Shown here: piece by piece, positions 41,614 through 48,972 of the stretch | Layout of the letters: each line of letters opens with the position of its first letter | How positions within the stretch are numbered: position 1 is the first letter of the stretch | Origin: an uncultured Solobacterium sp. | GTDB lineage: Bacteria; Bacillota_I; Bacilli_A; Erysipelotrichales; Erysipelotrichaceae | NCBI GenBank assembly: GCA_938039295.1 | Contig: CALHUY010000075.1 | Span: forward strand, 1-53,858 | Length of the DNA stretch: 53,858 nucleotides | Direction: 5' to 3' | Notes under the pieces: generated by a model | Databases searched by the model: none | The model's input: the letters and a program-made list of their open reading frames with translations, nothing else | What the model was told of the DNA's origin: nothing | Translations under genes and position numbers: made by a program

Positions 41614-41799
41614 GTGCTTAGAATCGTAGTTGCAGTTTTATTAGCTATAGGTTTCTTTGCCCTAAATGTATGGTTATTAAGACTTAATCAAAGAACACCA
41701 AAACCAGAAGGTTGTGAAGACTTAAAGGCAGAGTGTTCTGCATGTGGTATCAGTGAATGTAGTGTTCGCCAAGCACCACAAAAAACAGAGGAGGAATAA
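41614..41799 (+). CDS. Small membrane-anchored Cys-rich protein in the rnf operon (NqrM-like?)
   Basis: A 61-residue product from GTG 41614, three bases after the rnfA stop; its own stop overlaps the rnfB start by one base, so it is clearly an operon member. One N-terminal membrane helix (residues 2-22) is followed by a short polar tail with C34, C41, C44 and C49 (CEDLKAECSACGISEC). This anchor-plus-cysteines layout recalls NqrM, which helps insert the Fe-S centre between NqrD and NqrE, the homologues of RnfE and RnfA. That role is inferred from position and shape, not sequence identity. An electron carrier bridging to the truncated RnfB is another option. Confidence 0.68.
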   Translation: MLRIVVAVLLAIGFFALNVWLLRLNQRTPKPEGCEDLKAECSACGISECSVRQAPQKTEEE

Positions 41800-42086
41800 T
41801 GGTAGTCGCAATGTTAAAAGGCTTCGGCTTGATGTTAGTTTTAGGTGCAGTCTTAGGTGCTGTTCTAGCGTTTGCTTCTATTAAGTTCTATGTGAAGGAA
41901 GACAATCGTAAGGAAGAGTTAACAGCTTTATTACCTGGATACAACTGCGGTGCTTGTGGTAATCCAGGTTGTGCTGCGATGGCTTCTAAGTTACTTGCTG
42001 GTGAAGCACAAGTAGAACAGTGCAAACCAAGTAAGCCAGACCAAAGAGAAACAATTAAAACATATCTTGCTGAACATGTAGGTTAG
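41799..42086 (+). CDS. rnfB: Short RnfB lacking the ferredoxin domains
   Basis: Only 95 residues, against ~270 or more for Bacillota RnfB. It keeps the membrane anchor (residues ~5-27) and the N-terminal [4Fe-4S] motif (LPGYNCGACGNPGC...EQC; C50, C53, C58, C75). It then ends at an ordinary stop four bases before a strong terminator. The ferredoxin-type clusters that normally take electrons from ferredoxin are missing, and no remaining coding sequence is seen downstream. This looks like a genuine short form and not a frameshift. Electrons must therefore reach it by another carrier or via RnfC. Confidence 0.9.
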   Translation: MVVAMLKGFGLMLVLGAVLGAVLAFASIKFYVKEDNRKEELTALLPGYNCGACGNPGCAAMASKLLAGEAQVEQCKPSKPDQRETIKTYLAEHVG

Positions 42087-42089
42087 TTT

Positions 42090-42121
42090 AAAATTCCTGA
42101 GCATATGCTTGGGAATTTTTT
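42090..42121 (+). terminator. Terminator of the rnf operon
   Basis: AAAATTCC / GGAATTTT arms with an inner GAGCA / TGCTT stem, followed by a T run. Confidence 0.85.
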
Positions 42122-42167
42122 ATGGAAAATACTCTCAAGATACATATATAAGTTTGAGGGTAATTGA

Positions 42168-42881
42168 ATGAGAAAAATAAAAAGAACAGGGATTATTGTA
42201 TTAATACTATGCTTGTGTGTGATTGGAAATGTAGTTATATTTCGCTATTATCTAGCAAAGACGATCAATCTCAAAACTACATATATCGCAAAGCATAACA
42301 TTCCACCACGAACACAAATCAAAACAGAAGATCTAACAATGATCCAAATTCCCGAGAAGTACATGCAGACATATACCTGGAATGATAAAGCGGATATTAT
42401 TGGTAAATATACATCGGTTCAGGGAATGATACCAAAGGGATCTATGTTTTATAAGGATATGCTGTATAACGAAAAAGAAGTTCGTGATCTTGCAATCACA
42501 AAACTTCAAAAAGGAATGACAATATTTACATTAGAAACAAATGTATCTTCATTAGGTAGTATTGAAGAGGGAATGTATGTAGATATTCATGTTTCAATCT
42601 CACAGAAGAAAGAAATACCAATCACAGGTATACTGATACGACATGCAGAAGTAATATCAATGAAAGACCATAAAGGACTATCGTTGAAAGATGAACAATC
42701 CACCAAGGTTCCATATTTTGTTGAACTTGGAATTAATCAAAGTGATATTGATTATCTTTCCTTAGCTTCTTCGCTAGGCGAGATTAGATTATTTCCCTCG
42801 CAGGATTCCTATACACCAGATAAATCTACACTAGAACAGGATTCAAAAGTAACGGAGTATTTAAAGTCTCTTTATCCATAG
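42168..42881 (+). CDS. SAF-domain membrane-anchored protein (CpaB-like)
   Basis: A 237-residue protein with one N-terminal membrane segment (residues 8-29) and a SAF domain around residues 38-105 (TTYIAKHNIPPRTQIKTEDLTMIQIPEKYM...GKYTSVQGMIPKGSMFY). The rest resembles the RcpC/CpaB periplasmic part of pilus systems (IEEGMYVDIHVSIS). No pilus, flagellar or secretion genes are near, so it may be a stand-alone member. Ribosome site TTTGAGGG. Followed by a terminator shared with tRNA-His. Confidence 0.78.
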   Translation: MRKIKRTGIIVLILCLCVIGNVVIFRYYLAKTINLKTTYIAKHNIPPRTQIKTEDLTMIQIPEKYMQTYTWNDKADIIGKYTSVQGMIPKGSMFYKDMLYNEKEVRDLAITKLQKGMTIFTLETNVSSLGSIEEGMYVDIHVSISQKKEIPITGILIRHAEVISMKDHKGLSLKDEQSTKVPYFVELGINQSDIDYLSLASSLGEIRLFPSQDSYTPDKSTLEQDSKVTEYLKSLYP

Positions 42882-42891
42882 TAAGCAAAAT

Positions 42892-42918
42892 AAAAATCCG
42901 TTGAATAACGGATTTTTT
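42892..42918. terminator. Bidirectional terminator between SAF gene and tRNA-His
   Basis: AAAATCCGTT / AACGGATTTT hairpin with flanking T and A runs. Confidence 0.8.
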
Positions 42919-42927
42919 GCTACAAGG

Positions 42928-43002
42928 GGCGACTAATGGGACTCGAACCCATGAGTGCTGGAGCCACAATCCAGTGTGTTAACCAACTTCACCATAGCCG
43001 CC
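42928..43002 (-). tRNA. tRNA-His (GTG anticodon)
   Basis: Acceptor arms GCGGCTA / TAGTCGC plus the extra G-1 facing C73, the hallmark of tRNA-His. Anticodon loop TTGTGGC. CCA is not encoded. Confidence 0.92.
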
Positions 43003-43074
43003 ATGTGCTAAAATATATTATCATATCCAAAAGTAATAGACAATATATATTTTTAGTTATATTGAAAATTGAGG

Positions 43075-43080
43075 TATTAT
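43075..43080 (+). promoter_or_regulatory. -10 box directly at the YgjP-like gene start
   Basis: TATTAT with six bases to the ATG at 43087. The surrounding AAAATTGAGGTATTAT recurs at 44729-44744 upstream of the small ORF before the ankyrin gene. A GAGG here could instead serve as a distant ribosome site. Confidence 0.45.
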
Positions 43081-43086
43081 ACATAG

Positions 43087-43773
43087 ATGAGACAAATTGA
43101 TATTAATGGTGAATTACGAAATCTTGTAGTTGAACGCAAGCGAAATAAGAAAATGTATTTAAGGGTTAAGCAAGATGGAACATTGTATGTGACCTGTCCA
43201 CGTTATGTCAGTGAGCAGGAAATCCTTTCCTTCATCCTAGAGAAACAAGATTGGATTATTAAAGTCAGTAAAAAAGAAAAGAAAAAGAATCATTATCTTT
43301 TAGACGGTACTGACCGTAAGGAAGCATGCTGGTTAGGAAAGGTATATCCAGTTGAATTTATTTTATCTAAACAGAAATTTATGTCGGTTGAAGAGGATAA
43401 AATCATATTCTATCTACCAGAGGTAAGTGATGATAATATTCAGGAAATCTTCTACCGTACAGGAAATCTTCAATTGAAGCTAATGGTAGAAGAAAGACGT
43501 AAAGATTGGGATAACCATATCTGTCTAGTAAATCATAGAAGACTTCCAAGTATTACTCTAAAGTATATGACAAGTAGGTGGGGATCTTACTCTCCAATGA
43601 CACATCACATTAGCTTGTCATCAAGACTAATTCACTTTCCAAGTATATGTTTAGATTATGTTTTATTACATGAGTATGCACATATCCTAGAAGCCAACCA
43701 TTCAAAACGTTTTTATGATATCATCAGAATGTATATGCCTGAATATAAGGAATATAGTGATTTGTTAAAGTGA
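43087..43773 (+). CDS. YgjP-like (M48/WLM) metallopeptidase
   Basis: A 228-residue protein of the YgjP/DUF45 family. The N-terminal half is beta-rich and basic (RNKKMYLRVKQDGTLYVTCPRYVSEQEI). The zinc protease motif is LLHEYAHILEANHSKRFY, with HExxH and a downstream His. The segment SRWGSYSPMTHHISLSSRLIHFP is the usual substrate strand. These are putative cytosolic peptidases often near type I restriction systems elsewhere, but none is here. It is followed five bases later by the mscS-like gene. Confidence 0.87.
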   Translation: MRQIDINGELRNLVVERKRNKKMYLRVKQDGTLYVTCPRYVSEQEILSFILEKQDWIIKVSKKEKKKNHYLLDGTDRKEACWLGKVYPVEFILSKQKFMSVEEDKIIFYLPEVSDDNIQEIFYRTGNLQLKLMVEERRKDWDNHICLVNHRRLPSITLKYMTSRWGSYSPMTHHISLSSRLIHFPSICLDYVLLHEYAHILEANHSKRFYDIIRMYMPEYKEYSDLLK

Positions 43774-43778
43774 GGTAA

Positions 43779-44657
43779 ATGATGGGAAACATTGTAAAAG
43801 AGAACAGTGTGTTTTTGTTTGGAAATACAATATTTGAAAATGGCTTTCTTGGCTTTTTGATTACGTTTTTGATTACGATTGTGATTGCAAAGGTATTCAC
43901 CACGATACTTGCAAAATTAGTTGATCATGCGATGAAGAAAGATGCTAGGGCAAGTATGCCGTTTAAGTATCTTTTAAAGATTCTACGCACAGTCATTTAT
44001 ATTATCGCAACCTTTGCGATTTTGATGAATGTGAAGCCTTTACAGAGTATTTCTACAGCAATTCTAGGTGCAACTAGTGTTATGACAGTGGTTGTTGGTT
44101 TAGCTGCACAGGAAACATTTGGTAACTTTATTGCAGGATTTTTTATTGTTATCTACCAACCATTCCATGTTGGTGATATGGTTAATCTTCCTGAGAAGAA
44201 TATCTCTGGTACTGTAATTGAAATTACTTTCCGGCATACGATATTAAATACATTTGAAAATACAAAGATTATTGTCCCAAATAGCACAATGAACTCTGCA
44301 ATTGTAGAAGATAAGGCATTTGGTCAAAAGACATATATCCGTTATCTGTTTTTAACCGTAGCGTACGATACTGATATCGACAAATTGGAGAGAGTGATTA
44401 CGGATGTTGTAATCAATACGGATGGTGTAATCGATACTAGAACAACAGATGCACAAGAAAAGAATCTTCCGATTAATATCACTGTCAATGAGTTCTTAGA
44501 TAGTGGTATTCAGATTCGGTTCCCATTTACAACCAAGTCTCTTGCAAAGAGCGTAGAGACTGCTTCTAAGATTCGTAAGTCTTTACTCGTAGCATTTAGA
44601 GAGAATGAAATTGAGATTCCATATCAGATAATTCAGATCATCAGGGATAATATGTAA
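43779..44657 (+). CDS. MscS-family mechanosensitive ion channel
   Basis: A 292-residue protein with three N-terminal membrane helices and the pore-lining TM3 pattern ATSVMTVVVGLAAQETFGNFIAGFFIVIYQPFHVGD. A cytosolic beta domain and an alpha/beta domain follow. It would release solutes on osmotic downshock. The ATG at 43779 is directly followed by a second ATG; TGAGGTAA is the ribosome site. Likely co-transcribed with the YgjP-like gene. Its stop codon lies inside a 16-bp cre-like palindrome. Confidence 0.9.
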   Translation: MMGNIVKENSVFLFGNTIFENGFLGFLITFLITIVIAKVFTTILAKLVDHAMKKDARASMPFKYLLKILRTVIYIIATFAILMNVKPLQSISTAILGATSVMTVVVGLAAQETFGNFIAGFFIVIYQPFHVGDMVNLPEKNISGTVIEITFRHTILNTFENTKIIVPNSTMNSAIVEDKAFGQKTYIRYLFLTVAYDTDIDKLERVITDVVINTDGVIDTRTTDAQEKNLPINITVNEFLDSGIQIRFPFTTKSLAKSVETASKIRKSLLVAFRENEIEIPYQIIQIIRDNM

Positions 44658-44667
44658 ACGTTTACAT
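44652..44667. promoter_or_regulatory. Perfect cre-like palindrome (CcpA-type operator)
   Basis: ATGTAAACGTTTACAT is fully symmetrical and matches the cre consensus WTGNAANCGNWNNCAW at every position. It covers the mscS stop codon and lies about 70 bp upstream of a -35 box (44717) for the next transcript. Confidence 0.55.
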
Positions 44668-44795
44668 TATTTTCATGAATTAATTTAAAAAGTTATTAAA
44701 AGATATTCAAACGATATTGCAGGGAATTAAAATTGAGGTATTATGTAGATACAGGAACACGAAGTGTATTATGAAGAGAATGGAGATGATGTAGC

Positions 44796-44906
44796 ATGAC
44801 TACAAAGCATGTTCTTTTTGATATACAATATGAGATTGTACAAACCCCAGGCGGGGAGGTTTTTGACGGGTTCTCTGTGAAAATGGTTTTTAGGATGGAC
44901 ATATAA
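44796..44906 (+). CDS. Putative 36-residue small protein or leader peptide
   Basis: ATG at 44796 preceded by GGAGATGAT; open for 36 codons to TAA at 44904. The predicted product is amphipathic (MTTKHVLFDIQYEIVQTPGG then EVFDGFSVKMVFRMDI). The codons near its end form the 5' arm of the terminator at 44892-44921, so translation could affect termination, as in leader-peptide attenuation of the downstream ankyrin/EF-G-like genes. I do not recognise the peptide; it might be a chance ORF in an RNA leader. Confidence 0.4.
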   Translation: MTTKHVLFDIQYEIVQTPGGEVFDGFSVKMVFRMDI

Positions 44907-44921
44907 TGCCCATCCTTTTTT
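44892..44921 (+). terminator. Terminator/attenuator before the ankyrin gene
   Basis: AGGATGG / CCATCCT stem followed by six T, overlapping the end of the 36-codon ORF and 40 bp before the ankyrin ATG. Confidence 0.75.
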
Positions 44922-44960
44922 GTAACTAATTTCTGATAATCATACAGGAGGAAAACGATT

Positions 44961-45629
44961 ATGGATCAGACAAATTTAGACTTTTTTGAAGCAGCAGCCA
45001 GTGGCGATTTTGCAAAGTTATGTGCACAAGTTTCTAAGGGAGCAAACGTTAACATCGCAAACGGTGATGGACGTACAGCGTTAATGAGAAGTGCAAAACG
45101 TGGTTACACAGAAATCGTACGTTTCTTATTAGACAATGGTGCAGATACAAGAGCTAGAGATAAAAATAATAAGACAGCTTTAATGGGTGCCGCTAAGAAG
45201 GGTCACACAGACATTTGCCGTATGTTAATTCATGCGGGCGCAAATATTGATGCCCACGATAATAAGGGTAGAACAGCTTTAATGAGAGCTTCATTACTTG
45301 GTCATAGTGACACAGTAAAGTACCTAATTTCTAAGAATGCTGATGTAAATGCAGTAGATGAACAGGGTCGTACAGCATTAATGGAAGCAGTAAATGCATA
45401 TAAGTTAGATGTAATTAAAGATTTAGTAAATAACGGTGCAGATATCAATAAAGCTGATAATAAGGGTTGTACAGCATTGATGCGCGCTGCGTATATTGGA
45501 ATTCCAGAATTAGTAAAGTATTTGCTTGAAAATGGTGCAGATAAGACAATGAAGGATTTTGATGGTAATTTAGCAATTCATTACGTACGTAAAGAATGCT
45601 TATCAGATTTGAAAGATATTTTGAAGTAG
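44961..45629 (+). CDS. Ankyrin-repeat protein
   Basis: A 222-residue protein made almost entirely of about six 33-residue ankyrin repeats, each with the pattern G-x-T-A-L-M-x-A then a helix and a GAD/N turn (for example GRTALMRSAKRGYTEIVRFL). No signal peptide or membrane segment, so it should be cytoplasmic and bind a protein partner. AGGAGG lies 10 bp upstream. It is 10 bp before the EF-G-like gene; the operon arrangement makes that GTPase a candidate partner. Confidence 0.9.
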   Translation: MDQTNLDFFEAAASGDFAKLCAQVSKGANVNIANGDGRTALMRSAKRGYTEIVRFLLDNGADTRARDKNNKTALMGAAKKGHTDICRMLIHAGANIDAHDNKGRTALMRASLLGHSDTVKYLISKNADVNAVDEQGRTALMEAVNAYKLDVIKDLVNNGADINKADNKGCTALMRAAYIGIPELVKYLLENGADKTMKDFDGNLAIHYVRKECLSDLKDILK

Positions 45630-45639
45630 GAGGCCGACA

Positions 45640-47709
45640 ATGAAAGACTATTTAGCAAATGAAGTAAGAAACGTAGTGGTGCTAGGACACTCTGGCGCTG
45701 GTAAGAGTTCTGTCATTGAAGCCTGCCTATATTTTACAAAGGCAATCGAACGTTATGGAAAGAATAACGATGGTACAACAGCTCTAAATTATGATCCAGA
45801 AGAAGGTAAGCGTGGCACATCAGTATATTGCCATATCGCACCTGTAGAATGGAAAGACAAGAAAATCAACTTTATCGATACTCCAGGTTATATGGATTAT
45901 GCTGGTGAAGAAGCGACTGGACTTGTAATGGGTGATAATGCATTAATTGTCGTAAACGCAAAAGAAGGAATCGAGGCTGGAACAGAGCGCGCTTGGCGTG
46001 AAGCAGTTTCGAAACAAAAGATTCCTACAATCTTCTTTGTAAATAAGATGGATGTCGAAAATGCAAACTTCGATACTGTATACTCAACTCTTAGAGAAAA
46101 GTTTGGTAAGTCAGTTATCCCATTTGAAGTTCCAATCATTGAAAATGGTGTGGTTGTAGGTTCTGTTAATATCTTGCGTCGTAAAGCATGGTATTATAAT
46201 GACCGTAATACAGCAAAAGAAGTGCCATCTGATTTAGTTGGTGAAGTAGAGCGTTACTACAATGAAATCGCAGAAGCTATCGCAATGACTGATGATGAAC
46301 TCATGGAGAAATTCTTCTCAGGGGAAACATTTGATGAACATGAACTAGCCAAGGGATTACGTATTGGTGTACGTAGTGGTGATATCCGTCCTGTATACTG
46401 CGGTAGTGCAGAGAATCAAACAGGTATTGAACGTTTGCTAGACCTAATTACAGAATACTTCCCAAGCTACGCAGAAAAGGGAAGAATCCAAGCTGAAACA
46501 CTTAAGGGTGATACAGTCGACATGGAAACAAACGAAAATGAAGCACTCAGCGCATTTGTATTCAAGACCATCGTTGACCCATTCGTAGGTAAGGTTTCTT
46601 ACTTAAAGGTAATGAGTGGTGTCCTCAATAGTGATAGCCAAGTATATAATTCCAAGAAGGACGTAACAGAAAAAGTTAACCAAATCTACGTTATCAATGG
46701 TAAGTATCAGATTGGTGTAGGTAAGTTATTTACAGGTGATATCGGTGCAGTTGTTAAGTTACAAGCAACAGAAACAAATGATACATTATGCACACGCTCT
46801 AGAGTTATTAAGTATCCAGATATCGAATATCCACATCCAATGTTAGGATATGCAATTCATCCAAAGACAAAGGCAGATGAAGATAAGCTATCCAGTGGTA
46901 TTCATAACTTGATGTTAGAAGACCATACAATCAAACTAGTAAACAACGAAGAAACACACGAACAAGTACTTTATGGTGTTGGAGATCAACATATCGACTT
47001 AATCCTTTCTAAGTTAAAGAGTAAGTACAAGGTTGAAGTAACAACAGAAAAACCAACTGTACAGTATCGTGAGACAATCTCCGCAAAGGCTGAAGCACAA
47101 GGTAAATACAAGAAACAAAATGGTGGTGCTGGTCAGTATGGTGATGTTTGGGTAAGATTTGAACCAACAGATTCTGATGACATGGTATTTGCGGAAGAAG
47201 TATTCGGTGGTGCAGTTCCTAAACAGTACTTCCCGCCAGTTGAACAAGGTTTACGTGACTGTATGAGTAAAGGTGTTCTTGCAGGATATAAAGTAGTTGG
47301 TGTTAAAGCAACTCTATATGATGGATCTTATCACCCAGTAGACTCGAAGGAAGTAGCCTTCAAGGAAGCTGCTAGACTTGCATATAATGCCGCAATGCCA
47401 AATGCCAAACCAGTACTTCTAGAACCTATTGGTAAGGTTGTTGTGACTGCACCAGAAGACTATACAGGTACACTCATGGGTGACTTCACAAAACGCCGTG
47501 GAATCATCTTGGATATGGGTACAGACGAAGATGGTCTACAGGTTATCAGAGCTGAAGTTCCAATGGCAGAAATGTTAACATACGCAACAGAATTACGTTC
47601 TATGACACAAGGTCGTGGATATTATGAATTAGCGTTTGACCGCTATGAAACAGCACCTCATGATGTAGCACAGAAAGTCATTGACGCAAGAAAGAGCGAA
47701 AAAGAATAA
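45640..47709 (+). CDS. EF-G-like translation GTPase (second EF-G type)
   Basis: A 689-residue GTPase. G1 reads GHSGAGKSS near residue 17; the switch I region contains KRGTSV (canonical RGITI); G3 is DTPGY; G4 is NKMD. Domains II-V follow the EF-G order (GQYGDVWVRFEP in domain IV; TGTLMGDFTKRRG in domain V). The sequence is unlike classical FusA, and no rpsL-rpsG neighbours occur, so it is the paralogous EF-G2-type factor of Bacillota. Its role in translation or stress is unknown. Coupled to the ankyrin gene. Confidence 0.88.
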   Translation: MKDYLANEVRNVVVLGHSGAGKSSVIEACLYFTKAIERYGKNNDGTTALNYDPEEGKRGTSVYCHIAPVEWKDKKINFIDTPGYMDYAGEEATGLVMGDNALIVVNAKEGIEAGTERAWREAVSKQKIPTIFFVNKMDVENANFDTVYSTLREKFGKSVIPFEVPIIENGVVVGSVNILRRKAWYYNDRNTAKEVPSDLVGEVERYYNEIAEAIAMTDDELMEKFFSGETFDEHELAKGLRIGVRSGDIRPVYCGSAENQTGIERLLDLITEYFPSYAEKGRIQAETLKGDTVDMETNENEALSAFVFKTIVDPFVGKVSYLKVMSGVLNSDSQVYNSKKDVTEKVNQIYVINGKYQIGVGKLFTGDIGAVVKLQATETNDTLCTRSRVIKYPDIEYPHPMLGYAIHPKTKADEDKLSSGIHNLMLEDHTIKLVNNEETHEQVLYGVGDQHIDLILSKLKSKYKVEVTTEKPTVQYRETISAKAEAQGKYKKQNGGAGQYGDVWVRFEPTDSDDMVFAEEVFGGAVPKQYFPPVEQGLRDCMSKGVLAGYKVVGVKATLYDGSYHPVDSKEVAFKEAARLAYNAAMPNAKPVLLEPIGKVVVTAPEDYTGTLMGDFTKRRGIILDMGTDEDGLQVIRAEVPMAEMLTYATELRSMTQGRGYYELAFDRYETAPHDVAQKVIDARKSEKE

Positions 47710-47714
47710 TCCTC

Positions 47715-47756
47715 TAGGTGGAAAGTTCATTTGAAACTTTCCACCTATTGCATTTT
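47715..47756 (+). terminator. Terminator after the EF-G-like gene
   Basis: Strong stem TAGGTGGAAAGTT / AACTTTCCACCTA followed by a T-containing tail. Confidence 0.7.
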
Positions 47757-47784
47757 AAAAGGCAATCATATAAAATAATTGAGC

Positions 47785-47868
47785 GCCCCCGTGATGGAAT
47801 TGGTAGACGTAGGGGACTCAAAATCCCCCGGTAGCGATACCGTGTCGGTTCGAGTCCGACCGGAGGCA
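47785..47868 (+). tRNA. tRNA-Leu (CAA anticodon) with an acceptor mismatch
   Basis: Class II tRNA with anticodon loop CTCAAAA. The acceptor arms GCCCCCG / CGGAGGC leave a C4-A69 mismatch; T4 would restore the pair. CCA is not encoded. Confidence 0.87.
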
Positions 47869-47875
47869 CTAAGAG

Positions 47876-47905
47876 ACGATTCAACAATTGTTGAGTCGTT
47901 TTTTC
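47876..47905 (+). terminator. Terminator of tRNA-Leu(CAA)
   Basis: ACGATTCAAC-AATT-GTTGAGTCGT hairpin with six T. Confidence 0.85.
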
Positions 47906-47976
47906 TTTTAGAGTATATCAATTGCAATGCCATATATGCTTGATACAATATAACTAACCAAAGGAGAAAATTAATT

Positions 47977-48516
47977 ATGGGATTTTACGATTATTATGTA
48001 ACTGATGCGAAGGGCAATCAGATTTCTTTAAAAGAGTATGAAAATAAGGTGGTGTTAGTAGTAAATACTGCAACAGCTTGTGGCTTTACACCACAGTATG
48101 AAGAGTTAGAAAAACTTCATGAAAAGTACAATGAACAAGGTTTAGAAATTCTCGATATTCCTTGTAACCAATTTGGTGGACAGGCACCTGGATCTGATGA
48201 AGAAATTCATGAATTCTGTGCACTACACTTCAACACAAAGTTCCCTCATATGCATAAGTCTGATGTAAATGGTGAAAATGAATTGCCATTATACACATTC
48301 TTAAAGAGTGAAAAGGGCTTTGAAGGATTCACAGGTGAAAAGGCAGATTTTATGAATGCACACGTTGGTAACCTTGTTCCTAACTTTAGAGAAACTTCTG
48401 ATATTAAGTGGAACTTCACTAAGTTCCTTGTTGACCGTAAAGGAAATGTAATAGCTCGTTTTGAACCAACTGCTGATATGGCAGATGTAGAAAAAGCGAT
48501 TCAAGAGTTACTTTAA
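47977..48516 (+). CDS. Glutathione/thiol peroxidase
   Basis: A 179-residue peroxidase of the GPx family. Motifs: VVNTATACGFTPQYEEL with the peroxidatic Cys near residue 35, LDIPCNQFGGQAPGS around residue 62, and the late WNFTKFLVDRKGNVIARFEP. As in most Gram-positive GPx it is a Cys, not selenocysteine, form and probably uses thioredoxin. AAGGAG precedes the ATG. It detoxifies hydrogen and lipid peroxides in the cytosol. Confidence 0.93.
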   Translation: MGFYDYYVTDAKGNQISLKEYENKVVLVVNTATACGFTPQYEELEKLHEKYNEQGLEILDIPCNQFGGQAPGSDEEIHEFCALHFNTKFPHMHKSDVNGENELPLYTFLKSEKGFEGFTGEKADFMNAHVGNLVPNFRETSDIKWNFTKFLVDRKGNVIARFEPTADMADVEKAIQELL

Positions 48517-48583
48517 TTTTTAGGGAGTTATTTCATCTTCTGTGAATATATACGTAGAAGGATATTCTATGGAGGAAAGAAAG

Positions 48584-48901
48584 ATGAATGATTTAAATGC
48601 AGTTGAAATTAAAGGGACAGTGATGTACGAACCAAGTGTTCGTAGCACAAAGAATGATTCCACAATGTCAACATTCTCAGTTTGTGTAAAACACAATGAA
48701 CCAAGTAAAGCGAAGGACTATCTAAATGTAGTTGCCTGGGGAGATGTAGCGGATCAAGTTCGCGAAGAATTCCATGCCGGCACAAGAATTGGTATTAAAG
48801 GCCATCTCCGTAAGCAGTTTTACATGAAAGATGAAAATAAGAAGACAGTCGTGCAAATCGTTGCTGAGAAAATCTATCATCCAAAAGATGAAACTGAATA
48901 A
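48584..48901 (+). CDS. Single-stranded DNA-binding protein (short SSB)
   Basis: The ATG at 48584 is favoured because TGGAGG lies eight bases upstream; an in-frame GTG at 48542 lacks a site. About 105 residues forming one OB fold (VEIKGTVMYEPSVRST...STFSVCVKH...YLNVVAWGDVADQV...GTRIGIKGHLRKQ). There is no acidic C-terminal tail of the DDDIPF type, so this is an accessory SSB, not the main replication SSB encoded with rpsF/rpsR. Confidence 0.8.
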   Translation: MNDLNAVEIKGTVMYEPSVRSTKNDSTMSTFSVCVKHNEPSKAKDYLNVVAWGDVADQVREEFHAGTRIGIKGHLRKQFYMKDENKKTVVQIVAEKIYHPKDETE

Positions 48902-48908
48902 GTTATAT

Positions 48909-48933
48909 AAAAGTGCGTTGAACACGCACTTTT
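48909..48933 (+). terminator. Terminator after the SSB gene
   Basis: AAAAGTGCGT / CACGCACTTTT hairpin. Confidence 0.75.
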
Positions 48934-48972
48934 AATTTTGGTATAATACGAACGGATTATAACGAGGATGAT

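Larger units (their letters stand above)
44658..44960 (+). other. 303-bp stretch without a long gene between mscS and the ankyrin gene
   Basis: It holds most of the cre-like palindrome, a promoter (TTGCAG 44717-44722, 16-nt spacer, TATTAT 44739-44744), a possible 36-codon ORF with ribosome site, an internal terminator, and the AGGAGG of the ankyrin gene. The arrangement is that of a short independent transcript or a leader with attenuation. Confidence 0.55.

Noticed and set aside
41799..42167. RnfB broken by a frameshift
   Set aside because: No ferredoxin-type Cys motif appears in any frame downstream, and a terminator follows the stop directly, so a natural short form fits better.
47766..47948. 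Minus-strand 60-codon frame over tRNA-Leu(CAA)
   Set aside because: Antisense of a tRNA gene and its terminator.
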